Shown piece by piece: positions 21,509 to 32,135 of a stretch of 64,000 nucleotides of DNA (positions are counted from its first letter, which is position 1; each line of letters begins with the position of its first letter). The notes beneath the pieces are model-generated. The model made no database searches and was not told the DNA's origin. It worked only from the letters and a program-made list of their open reading frames with translations. Source of the stretch: Roridomyces roridus (Eukaryota; Basidiomycota; Agaricomycetes; Agaricales; Mycenaceae); NCBI GenBank assembly GCA_029378245.1, contig JARKIF010000001.1, positions 1,178,001 to 1,242,000 of the forward strand, written 5' to 3'. Made by a program: the position numbers and the translations under genes.

Positions 21509-23289
21509 CTACAAATCTCGCAATATACGTTCCACGACGCGCTCATTAGCTCTCCATGCATCTTCCTTAAACGACCTCGACTCCGCCCCAGACCGCACCC
21601 AGCCTTTCCGCATCATAGCTTGAGCTGCACGGGCCGTCTGCGAGTCGAAAGGCGTTCCAGTTCGGTGGAGAAAGTAGTTGACATCCCCAGTCCGAAGCGC
21701 ACGCAACGCCTCAATCTCGCGCATCGCCGCTGGGCGCGTTACAACAGCCCGATCGTCGTTCACGTACGCGTAGGCCTTCTTTATGCGCTCGGTGACTAGA
21801 ATGGGGACCTATGAAGGTATGAGGATTTTACGAGACGAGAAAGCGTGAATCCTACATCACACTCGACAGCCATGGCGAAGGTAGAGCTCGCCTGGTTATC
21901 GTAGTAGCTGTTGGTAGGGGAAAACGCCGGAATGCAGATATCCATGCTGCCCATTAGCTCGTAGAAATCTAATACATAGGTCAGCCATGCAGTAAATCAC
22001 AAGAATGAAAACCCACCAGAGTAATTCAGCCCGTCTCGGATAAAGACCATATTCTTGAGCTCATGCGGGATTTCCAGATACCCCGAGCCGATCAAGTACA
22101 ATCGAAACTCTGGGTCCGGGAGAGTGGTGTCAACGGTGTACGAAGCGTCCTCCGCCTCCAGCGGAAGATACCCCCAGGCCTTGGGATCACCTACCCCATC
22201 ATAAACAAGCAGGTTTTCCCAGAACAAAGACACATACGAGCAAGAGACTCTTTCAATTCAGAGAACATCTCGACATAGTCCCGTCTAACAGGAATAAGCC
22301 GTAGAACTCGGTAGAACAGGAATCACTGACCGATCCGTGTTAAAACTCCCTTGAATGACAGCGTTTGTGAGGATTCGAGTTGGCCGATCATCCACTGCCA
22401 AGGGAATGTCCAAAATTGGGACGTGGACATCTACGGGGATGTACTCGAGTCCCGCTGAACGAGTTGCGGCGTCCGGACTATCCGCATTGATGAGGAATGA
22501 CCGCTTGAATGTTGCGGCAACGCTGAAACATGTCCGTAAGCCTACTGTGAGGAGCTCAAGAGGCACTTACTGGTCTGAGATGGATAGAATCCGGATCGCA
22601 TTCCTACGGGACCATTCTGGAATCTGACGCTGCCACGAATCGTCCTGATAGCAATGCTCAGTACGATAGAGGAAGAGAAGAACCCGGCTCACATTAACGT
22701 TGTGCACAATACACACCAACGTGAACTTGTGCGCCTCATCTCTGGTGTCCCAGGCAGATAGCAGCGCTTCTATCCAAGGCTCTCCGCGAAGACTGGCCAG
22801 ATTAGTGGGTGTACACAAAAAAGAAAAGACGACGCACTCGACTTCGCAAGTCCCAAGAACAACGAGATCGATTCCCCCGTCACCCATGGTTGCGTTAATG
22901 TCGCCGACGAGGTCATCAGGACTTTTCACCTCGCCACGATACAGCTGTTGCCCATCCACAATGGTCTGGAAGTCGAAGCCAAACGGCTGAGGCGCGTACA
23001 CCTCGACCGTGCCATCTCGATCCATGACTCTCTGCAACGTCCAGACGAGCGCCATGTACACATCAAAGTGGAACCCAAACGTGGAGGCTACAGCAACCCG
23101 ATGCCTCTTCGGAGGACCGAGCTGCACCTGATCTTCCTGGTTGGCCGGTTGGACTGTCGAGCAAACCGTTTCTTTCCACAAAATCAACCCTGGGAGGGAA
23201 TGCTGCTCCGTAAGAGACCAAAACTGCCAGATAAGAAATGGTAGGACTAGAAAGCAGGCAGTCAAGATGATATGGCGACGGGAGAACAT
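21509..23289 (-). CDS. Type II membrane protein, possible glycosyltransferase
   Basis: The ATG at 23289 is followed by a short basic stretch and one hydrophobic anchor (residues about 7-25, IILTACFLVLPFLIWQFW), then a lumenal domain, a type II topology typical of Golgi enzymes. Exons continue to a stop at 21511-21509; the total is roughly 450-500 residues. Readable segments include VASTFGFHFDVYMALVWTLQ, DDLVGDINATMGDGGIDLVV, FTLVCIVHNVNVSRV, and near the end NSYYDNQASSTFAMAVECDV followed by PILVTERIKKAYAYVND. A Rossmann-like start plus a conserved acidic/Ser patch near the C-terminus resembles GT-B glycosyltransferases. No family could be fixed, and donor and acceptor are unknown. A close relative search would decide. 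Confidence 0.65.
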
Positions 23290-24059
23290 GGGAGGTGAGC
23301 AGGAACGAGTGAAAGACCGTGGTAGCGGGCACCGAATAAAGGCACTGCAAGTTTGGGCATTTGGTGAATGGGCGCTTGCCGCGGGAGGAATACGGCAACG
23401 CCAAGGTACGAGAGAATAGACAACCTCGATGGTGGCGGATTACCAACGCCACTTTTTCTGTGCCTGGACATAAACGGAGCGAAATGCGACGATAGTAAGA
23501 CGCGGAGAGTCCGGAAAAGTACATGTTTCCGTAAGAACTTGTTTGAATGTTTCGTGTACGGCGTCCCGGATGAAGTTGGGCCGCAATATATCCTCGAGCG
23601 TATTGGCAAGTCGGGAGTGAATCAACTTCACGCCAGTGTCCACGCTAAAATTGCAATCCGAGTCGGTGGGATGCATACCGCACTTTCGACGTCTTGCGTC
23701 GGGGACAGTCTTTCATGGAGTGGAACGAAGATACGATTGCTCAGAAGATAGAGTACAGGACAGAGTGTTGAAGAGAAAGAAGGCGCGATTGTCTCACGCT
23801 GTCCGGCAGATCTTCTGCTCCCACTGCGCCGACTCCAACCGCTGAACCGAACCAAAGGCCAAGAAGACAAGAATCTCAAAGCAAGGCACGAAGAAAGATT
23901 GAAACAACCCAGAAGACGAAAGAAATCAAAGGCAAGACGCGAAAAGAGGTTGAAAAAGTGGATTGCATAGTCTACAAGATACATGGGGCATAAGGCATAA
24001 TGATACACTGCTGATTGTTTTTAACAGTCCGATTTCACGAAAGCAAGTGGATAGCAAGT
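23290..24059. other. Intergenic region with no supported gene
   Basis: Lies between the start of the membrane protein gene and the stop of the giant hydrophobin-type gene. A short open stretch on the minus strand (23676-23440, 78 codons) has ordinary composition but no recognisable domain and no clear splice partners. I do not call it a gene. Confidence 0.4.
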
Positions 24060-27000
24060 TTAGAGAGTGGTCGGGGAGCAGTTGAGACCGGTGCTGCCCT
24101 TCAACTGCGAGCAAGCGCAGGGAGAAAGGCCGGAGCTGCAGCTCTTGGCTCCATAGATCGACGAGACAGCCTGGCAGGCCTGGGCAATCGCAGAGCCGAC
24201 TTCAGAGCTGGCCTTGTTCAATCCAAGCTGCTGCAAGATGTTCTCGGCGGCAGAGGCCTCTGCTTGGATGATTTTGCTGCAGCAGTAAGTGTCCCGGCCG
24301 CCAATCGAGCCCGAAGAGCTCGTGGTCGTGGCCTGCGCCGTGGAGCTGGTGTGGGTAGTGGCGCCTGCCGTGCTGCTGGTACGGACGGTAGACGAGTAAG
24401 CCGGCACCGTAGAGGAGCGTGCAGCGGACGAAGAGGCGGCCGGAGGAGCAGAGGAGCTCGGGCGAGCGGCCGAAGAAGAGGCAGCTGCGCTGCTGTAACG
24501 AGCGGATGAGGACATCACAGAGCTGCTGGGACGAGCAGCCGAGGAAGAGGCTGCGGCAGAGCTGGAGTGGGCCGAGGAAGAGGCTGCTACACTGCTGTAA
24601 CGAGCGGATGAAGACATCGCAGAACTGCTGGGACGGGCAGCCGAGGAAGATGCTGCAGCAGAGCTGGAGTGGGCCGAGGAGGAGGCTGCCGCGCTGCTGT
24701 AACGCGCAGACGAGGACGGCACGGCAGAGCTGGAGCGAGCGGCGGAGGAAGAAACTGCGGCACTGCTGGAGTGGGCAGATGATGAGGGAACAGCAGAGCT
24801 GTAGCGAGCCGAGGAAGAGGCGCTGCTGGAGCGAGGAGCCGAGGAAGAAGCAGCGGCGCTGCTGGAGTGAACTGATGAAGCAGAGCTGCTACGAGCTGCA
24901 GACGAGGAGGCCGCGCTGCTGTAGCGAGCAGAGGAGGAGACCGCCGCAGAAGAACTGGCGCGGATTGATGAAGCAGAGCTGCTACGAGCGGCTGAGGAAG
25001 AAACGGCAGTGCTGTAGCGAGCGGATGAAGCAGAGTTGCTGGAACGAGCGGCCGACGAGGAGGCAACGCTGCTGGAGTGGGCAACGGATGAAGACGGACG
25101 GGCCGAAGAAGACGGGTGAATGCTCGAAGCACCGGCGCTGGACAGCGAGACTGGAGAAAATATGAGTTTTCCGGTTTTTTGTGAATAAAGAAAGGCATTA
25201 CCGCTCGAACAATCAATGCCAATGGCGTTGAAAAGAGTCTTGCAGCATTGCAGAGGACGCTTGGATCCAGAGCTGGAAAAAGAATTAGAATGAACAATTG
25301 AGAAATCGATCAGATACTCACCAAGACTTGGTTCCGTCAGCAGCAGTGGTGGCAGGGACACACGCCACACCGATGTTTTGCCCAACATTCAAAGAGGACG
25401 AGACACCGGCATCGTTCAGGCAACTGCTGCCGTAGTGGCTAGTGGGAAGCTCGATGCTGTCACAGCAGAAAGTGCTCTGTCCGTTGCACGAAACAGATCC
25501 AGAGGCAGATGGCGAGGCACTGGAAGCCGTACGGGAAGCGGAAGCCGAGCTGGAGAGACGAGATGCCGAAGCTGATGCCGACGAGCGGACGGAAGAAGAG
25601 CTGGAGTGGGCGGCAGAAGAGCTGCTGGGACGAAGCGCTGGAAGCCGAACTGCTACGGACGGAGCTGCTAGCCGAGGAGCTGGCACGGGATGAGGATACA
25701 ACAGCGCTGCTGGAGCGAACCGATGATGCCGAGGCAGAGCTGGAGTGGGCCGCAGAAGAGCTGCTGGGACGAGCGCTGGAAGCCGAGCTGCTGCGAACGG
25801 AACTGCTGGCTGAGGAGCTGGGGTGGGCAGAAGATGCAACCACGCTGCTGGAGCGGGCCGATGATGCCGAGGCAGAGCTGGAGTGGGCCGCAGAAGAGCT
25901 GCTGGGACGAGCGCTGGAAGCCGAGCTGCTGCGAACAGAGCTGCTAGGCGAGGAGCTGGCGCGGGATGAGGATGCAACGGCGCTGCTGGAGCGAGCGATA
26001 GAAGCAGAGCTCGAGTGAGCCGTAGACGAGCTGCTGGGACGAGCGCTGGAGGGCAGAGCTGCTATGAACAGAGCTGCTAGCCAAGGAGCTGGGGTGGGTA
26101 GAAGATGCAACCGCGCTGCTGGAGCGAGCTACAGAAGCAGAACTCGAGTGAGCCGTAGACGAGCTGCTGGGACGAGCGCTGGAGGCAGAGCTGCTACGGA
26201 CAGAGCTGCTGGCCGAGGAGCTAGGATGGGCAGAAGATACAACGGTGCTGCTGGAGCGAACCGATGATGCCGAGGCAGAGCTGGAGTGGGTGGCAGAAGA
26301 GCTGCTGGGACGAGCGCTGGAAGCCGAGCTGCTGCGAACAGAGCTGCTAGGCGAGGAGCTGGCGCGGGATGAGGATGCAACGGCGCTGCTGGAGCGAGCG
26401 ATAGAAGCAGAGCTCGAGTGAGCCGTAGATGAGCTGCTGGGACGAGCGCTGGAGGCAGAGCTGCTACGGACAGAGCTGTTGGCCGAGGAGCTGGCACTGC
26501 TGGAGTGAGCCGATGCCGATGATGCCGAGCTGGAACGAATGACAGATGATGACATCACAGCCGAAGAGCGTGCCGAAGCAGAGCTGCTGGCCCGGATGCT
26601 GGCTGAAGAGCTCTGGCGAATGCTGGAAGAGCTGGCAGAGCTAGAGCGAGCCGATGAAGAAGCAGCTGCATTCGCAAGATGAGCCGTAACGAATCGAAGA
26701 CGACGACGGCACGGCGGAAAAGCGGGCCGAAGAGCTGCTGGAGGCGCTCGGACGGGTTCCAGACGATGAAGCAGAGCTGCTGGCTACGACGCTGGAACGG
26801 GCAGAAGAGACAGCAGAGCTACTGGAACGAGCCGCAGACGATGAAGCGCGAGCAGATGACGAGCTCGAGGCAGCGGCAGATGAGGAACTGCTGCGAATGC
26901 TGCTCGATGCCGGGTGTGATTGGGAAGCAGAACTGCTTGCACGGATGGAAGAGGCCGACGAAGAGGCGCTGCTTGCGCGGGAAACGGAGGCAGATGACGG

Positions 27001-30000
27001 AGCCGAGCTGCTAGGACGCGAGGATGAAGTCGCGCTGCTCGAATGAGCAGAGGAAGATGCAGATGAGCGGGGTACCGAAGAGGAAGCGCGGGAGCTGCTT
27101 GCACTCGCGGAAGAGTAACCGGATGAGTGAGGCACCGAGGCAGAGCTGGCACGGGAGGCCGACGAGGATACAACGGCGCTGCTGGAACGAACTGCAGATG
27201 ACGACGCAGAGTTGCTGGCACGCGAAACAGACGCAGTGCTGCTAACACGCGATGCAGAGGCCGATGCAGAACCACTCGAGCGGGCTGAAGAGGAAGCTAG
27301 AAGAAATTTCGTCAGAATTCAAGTACAAATATGATTTGTATAACTTACCTGCACTGCTCGAGTGAGAGGACGACGAAGGCCGAGCGCTGACGCTGGAAGC
27401 AGAAGATGCCACCGAGCTACGAGCACTGCTTGAAGGCGCCGAGGAAGAATGGGACACCGAAGAAGACGAATAGCCGTGAGGCGCAGATGATGAAGCAGAG
27501 CTGCTGGCGCGGGTGGAAGCCGAAGCAGACGAAACACGGGCGCTGCTCGATGCCGAGGCAGAGCTACTGGCACGGGAGATCGAAGCGGAGGCGCTGGCTG
27601 AACGAGATGCCGACGCAACGGAGCTGCTGGCCTTGGAAGCACTGGACGAGGCGCTTGCAGAACGGGACGCAGAAGCAGAGACTGCGGAGCTGCCAACTCG
27701 GGAGGCACTGGAAGCCGAGGCACTGCCAGAACGAGAAGCAGACGAACTGCTGGCCCGGGAGGCAGAGACGCTAGCAGATGAGGAAGCGTGAGCGCCGCTC
27801 GAAGAGTGTGGCGCTGAAGATGAGGCAGAGCTGCTAGCCCGAATAGATGCCGAAACACTGGCAGAATGAGATGCGGAAGAACTGCTGGCCCGCGATGATG
27901 CCGAAGCACTTGCCGAGTGAGATGCCGAAGCGGACACACTGGAAGCCGCAGACGAAGAGGCACGAGCGCTGCTGGAGGAGCGAGGTGCGGAGGATGAAGC
28001 AGATGCCGAAGCGCTTGCCGAGTGAGATGCCGAAGCGGCAGAGCTGCTAGCACGGGACGCGGACACGCTGGAACCCGAAGCAGATGAAGAAGCACGGGCA
28101 CTGCTGGAGGAGCGGGGAACTGAAGACGAGGCAGAACTGCTCACACGGGAGACAGAAGCCGAAGCACTGGCGGAATGCGATGCCGAGGCAACGGAACTGC
28201 TAACTCGGGAGGCGCTGGAAGCCGAGGCGCTCGAGGAACGAGACGCTGAGGCAGAAACCGCGGAACTGTTGGCGCGGGAAGCAGAGATGCTGGCGCTGGC
28301 GGAACGAGATGACGAAGTTGAAGCAGCAGAGCTGCTGATCCCAGAGGCAGAGCTGCTGGCCTTGGAGGCAGAGACGCTGGAAGCGGATGAAGAGGGACGA
28401 GCACTGTTTGAGGAGCGTGCAACTGAGGAAGACCCAGAACTGCTAGCCCGGGAGGCAGAGCTGCTCGATGCGGGAGCCGATGAGCTGCGAACGCTGCTCG
28501 AAGAACGGGCGACGGAAGCGGACAAGGCCGAGCTGCTGGCACGGGAGGCGCTGCTCGAGGAGTGGACCGCAGAAGAAGAGCCACTGGCAGAGGAATGACC
28601 GTACACCGAGCTGCTCGCACGGGAAGCAGAAGCAGACGCTGAACTGCTAGCCCGGGAAGCACTGCTGGAAGAGCAAGGAATCGAAGCCGACGACGCAGAG
28701 GCGCTCGAACGCGATGCAGAAGCGGACGAGGAACCACTGGGCCGCGAAGACGACGACGAGGCCCGGATGCTGCTAGCTGACGACGAGTGAGAGACAGAGG
28801 CAGAGCTTCCAACAGAGCTGGAGCTTGCACGGATCGACGCCGATGACGAGCTGCGAGCGCTGCTCGAAGAGGTGGCGCTGGCGGAGGAATGACCAACGGA
28901 GGAGCTCGAACTTCCGCTGGAGCTGGCCGAAGAGCGAGACGCCGAAACCGACGACGCAGAAGCGCTCGAACGCGATGCCGAGGCAGATGCGGAGCTGCTC
29001 GCACGGAAGGAAGAAGAAGACGAAGCACGAACACTGCTGGCCGACGCCGAGTGAGAGTTGGAAGCAGAGCTGCTAACACGGGAGGCACTAGACGCCGAAA
29101 CCGAGCTGCGAGCACTGCTGGAAGAGTGGGGAACCGAAGTCGACGACGACGCAGAGCTGCTCGAACGCAATCCCGAGGCAGACACAGAGCTGCTCGCACG
29201 CGAAGCAGATGAAGACGAAGCACGAACACTGCTGGCCGACGCCGAGCGAGAGTTGGAAGTAGAGCTGCTAGCACGGGAGGCACTAGACGCCGAAACCGAG
29301 CTGCGAGCACTGCTGGAAGAGTGGGGCACCGAAGTCGACGACGCAGAACTGCTCGAACGCGAAGCGGAGCTGCTCAAATGTGAAGACGAGGACGAAGCAT
29401 GGACACTACTGGCGGACGACGAACGAGGGACCGATGCAGAGCTGGAGCTAGCATGAGCCGACGTCGAAGACGCGCGTGATGAAGAGGCAGACGATGCAAC
29501 TGTGGAACAACATGAGCCCCGGATCTTGAATGGAAAGGATAACACTCACTCTGCGTGCAGTCTATACCAACTCCAGTACCGGCGGTATTTCCGCAACATT
29601 GTGCAAGAGTGCCTCCAGAGGAACTAGAGAGAGATTAGCGTCGAGAAAAAGGTTGAAAAGAATGGGACTCGCCATTTTCCATCTGCAGCAGCAACTACAC
29701 AACCGGTACCGACATACTCGCCACAGGTACTCGAAGGTACACCGAGGCCATTGAGTATATTTTTGCCAGCAGGGCTGCTGGTAGAATCCAAGCCCGAACA
29801 GCAGAACGTTTTCTTCGTTCCACAGGTATAGGGCGTTGAAGAAGGCGTCAAACGCTTGACGGCGCCTAATAATCTTCTCAGCCAACGACCAGGGATAAGA
29901 AGAAGAGACATACCGGGAGTCCGGCGCCGGGGAGGGAGTGGAGGTAAACCACGAGCCAACCGACGAGCGTTGGTGTCTTGAGGGAGAGCGTCGACGGCGA

Positions 30001-30046
30001 CAAAGGTTGCGAGAGAGAGTGCAGAGAGTAGGATTGTGGTCTTCAT
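24060..30046 (-). CDS. Giant triple-module hydrophobin-like secreted protein, copy B
   Basis: Seven inferred exons: 30046-29914, 29865-29673, 29623-29550, 29499-27349, 27296-25322, 25272-25202, 25150-24060; about 1,895 residues. The order is: signal peptide (about 1-20); a basic pro-region ending VKR; cysteine module 1; a Ser/Ala linker of about 1,300 residues across exons 4-5; module 2 (end of exon 5 and exon 6); a second Ser/Ala linker of about 270 residues; and module 3 at the C-terminus. Modules 1 and 2 share C-x6-CC ... C ... C ... C-x8-CC-x10/11-C with a GIDC end. Module 3 lacks the first Cys and has CAC for the second pair. The order is that of class I hydrophobins plus one Cys. Hydrophobins self-assemble at air-water and wall interfaces; three modules on flexible, probably O-glycosylated linkers would make a multivalent surface protein (inference). 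Intron 2 has a GC donor. Exon 5 needs three single-base corrections to stay open. Confidence 0.75.
25621..26560 (-). repeat. Tandem repeat of about 135 bp within the linker
   Basis: The phrase 'gctgctgggacgagcgctgg' recurs at about 25621, 25760, 25901, 26031, 26164, 26301 and 26434, a spacing of 130-141 bp. On the coding strand each unit gives about 45 residues containing SSASSARPSSS, then HSSSAS and RSSSAV. This is a younger repeat layer inside the older Ser/Ala-rich linker and a likely site of length change. Confidence 0.8.
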
Positions 30047-30103
30047 GATTTTGAGTCGTTACAAGCGTTGTTCGGTGATGCTGGATAGCGAAAATCTGCC
30101 CTG

Positions 30104-30111
30104 CTTTTATA
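30104..30111 (-). promoter_or_regulatory. TATA box of hydrophobin copy B
   Basis: TATAAAAG on the minus strand, about 60 bp upstream of the ATG at 30046, in the same place as in copy A. Confidence 0.6.
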
Positions 30112-30281
30112 GCATTGGTGAACAAGAGTCTGGACCGTTAAAGGAGAAGATAGGGGGCGGATGTAGAGTGAGACATTGCGGAACGAGTTGGTTCCACGGA
30201 AGTAAGCGGAAGCAAATTTGCCGCTGCTTTTCGCGCGCATGGTGTACACAGGGATGAAGAGAAAAATCAGGGTTACCTGTC

Positions 30282-30306
30282 GACCAAAAAACCGTAATTT
30301 TTGGTC
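30282..30306. promoter_or_regulatory. Perfect inverted repeat in the duplicated promoter, right copy
   Basis: Same 9-bp arms and 7-nt spacer as at 1220-1244. Bases just outside the arms differ between the copies while the arms do not. Confidence 0.4.
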
Positions 30307-30581
30307 GAATGGACGGCGAGATATGGCGAAAATGAGTGTCCAGGGCGGTGCAGGACATAGGAGAATTTAGTCTCAGCCATGGGCCCAGGCTCTCGGTGAG
30401 CTCGGATGGACCGCAGGGAGTCAGACGTGCCCCAATTCTCCTTGAATCTAGGCCTGGATGAGGGAATCGAGGGTGCGAGCGCGTTTGATGTGGTGGTGCA
30501 AGTTCAAAGTGATCACATGCCAGAAAGTTCAGCAAGTGCACAGTAACACGGATGTACATTGTCTATTTCATTGACCAATAT

Positions 30582-30900
30582 TCAGCTATCTCCCGACAAC
30601 AGTAATCCCCAGCCTCCCACCATTGAGCTCCTCAAATCCTCCGGATGCTTCGCAGCAAGAACGCCAGATTCAACCAAGTTACGAACTCCCCGCATAAGGA
30701 CCTCCTCGAGTTCCACCCCGACTCGACCATATCCACGACTTTCCCATCCGTCGAGAACTTGACAAACACAACTTCGGGCAAATCTCCTCCGTCCCGTCAA
30801 AAGGTCCAGCGCCTCAGTCGCCACCAGGAATCTTTCCACCGCCGACGGGATATACCTTGGAATTCGAAGCGAGAGCGTCTCCCTTGCGCAATTTTTGTAA
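30582..30900 (-). pseudogene. Truncated F-box gene relic
   Basis: Matches the 3' end of the F-box gene (about 1527-1870): the terminal codons for the VVGR-type end and the 'cctcctcaaatcctccggat' segment are shared. Several small deletions break the frame, and nothing resembling the F-box or coiled coil is found upstream. It sits next to hydrophobin copy B exactly as the intact gene sits next to copy A, so it is the decayed partner of the duplicated block. Confidence 0.8.
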
Positions 30901-32135
30901 TGAGTGGCCGATCTTGACGAACTGAAGTGGCGGAACCCTTCCACATTGATGCTTGACCTCGACGCATCTTTTAAAGAGATTGAGAGCCTGTGTGTGGATG
31001 ACTGCTGCCGTCTTGCTCCACATTTCGCCCCGGTATTCATGAGACCCGTTGTTCGACGAGTCTTTTCGTGTCCATGCTCGTTGGTGTAATAGCCCATTGT
31101 GTTGTCGAGACTGGGGAGAGCATTCCTCCCTAGTTTTCCTGAGAGAACGTGGTGGTGAAATCAAAGTTGATTTGTTGTGGTCAACTTTGGCCCAAGACTG
31201 TTTCCGAGCTCCCCTACGTCACCCCCCTCCCTGACATCCCCAAAAAGGCAAGTCCGATCAATTTCACTCACTCTCGCCGAGTCTCGCGTCCTGCCTTGTT
31301 TCAAAGACTTCTGGGGAGCACATATGCACATTTAAATAGCATAGAGTGATATTTCGGACATTTTTGTAGTCTTTGCTACAGAAAAAGTGAGGAACGATGG
31401 AATCCATCATGATGATGCCGAACTTTGCCGTTCAATGAGCTTTTTTACGGTCGATTGAACTTATTTGGAGGCTGATTTTGCCGCCGTCGCGTTCACAAGC
31501 CAAAAAAAAAGCATTTGAATGTCTTTCTTTGCCCTATCGGGCATCAGGGATGCTTATTGCCAACTAATAAATTCCCTAGGAGAGAAAATCACCATTCAGG
31601 ATGGAACTTAAGCCAAACTACACCATAGGACGCGGGATTCAGAGACTAGAGGCCAAAATAGGAGGCCCCGGCCTGCCACGGCGCCCAAACAAGACAAGAG
31701 TAAAAGAAAACCAGAAAGGAACGGGGGCCAATCGAACCAAGGCATACCAGCTGTACCGATCAATCAGGAGGGAAGATATAACAAGTAGACTAAGGAGCAG
31801 TTCCGTGAGTAGAAGGTTACCCAGCTAGATGGACAGGCCGTGCTCAACACGCGATATTACCGAAAAAGGAAGTGTCAGGGAGGGGGGTGACGTGTGGGAG
31901 CTCTGTTTCCGACTCGGACGTTCAGCACTCAGCCTCCATTGTTTCTTCGTTCGCACGGCTGAAATAGCCACTCCTGTCTAGGCAATACCGCTTGCATGAC
32001 TCCAGTTCTCTGAGCAAAGCCGCCCGAAGAATTTCGCATAACATGGTGCCGCAGGGGACGCGTACTCGCTCGGCATGCCCAGGATGTGAATATTTAAGGG
32101 GCTTCCGATCTTGTGCTTGACCAACAATCCCCCTC
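30901..32135. other. Gene-free spacer
   Basis: Only short open stretches without domains occur, for example 31601-31828 on the plus strand. A run of nine A at about 31501 and several AT-rich segments suggest ordinary intergenic DNA. No RNA gene was recognised. Confidence 0.4.

Larger units (their letters stand above)
30047..30581. repeat. Duplicated promoter block, right copy
   Basis: Counterpart of 985-1526. Long identical runs, including the TATA box and the inverted repeat, are interrupted by substitutions and short indels. It joins the start of hydrophobin copy B to the truncated F-box relic. Confidence 0.85.

Noticed and set aside
24419..25165. 248-codon Arg/Cys/Trp/Ser-rich open frame on the plus strand
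   Set aside because: Another shadow of the repetitive linker; its composition is extreme and it depends entirely on the repeat period. The hydrophobin frame on the other strand has signal peptide, splice sites and cysteine modules.
25509..26018. Long Glu/Ala/Leu-rich open frame on the plus strand opposite the hydrophobin linker
   Set aside because: It is the mirror of Ser/Ala-rich codons on the minus strand (AGC/TCT pairs read back as GCT/AGA-type codons). Similar antisense frames occur all along 27400-29450 and at 184-474, and none has splice or start context of its own.
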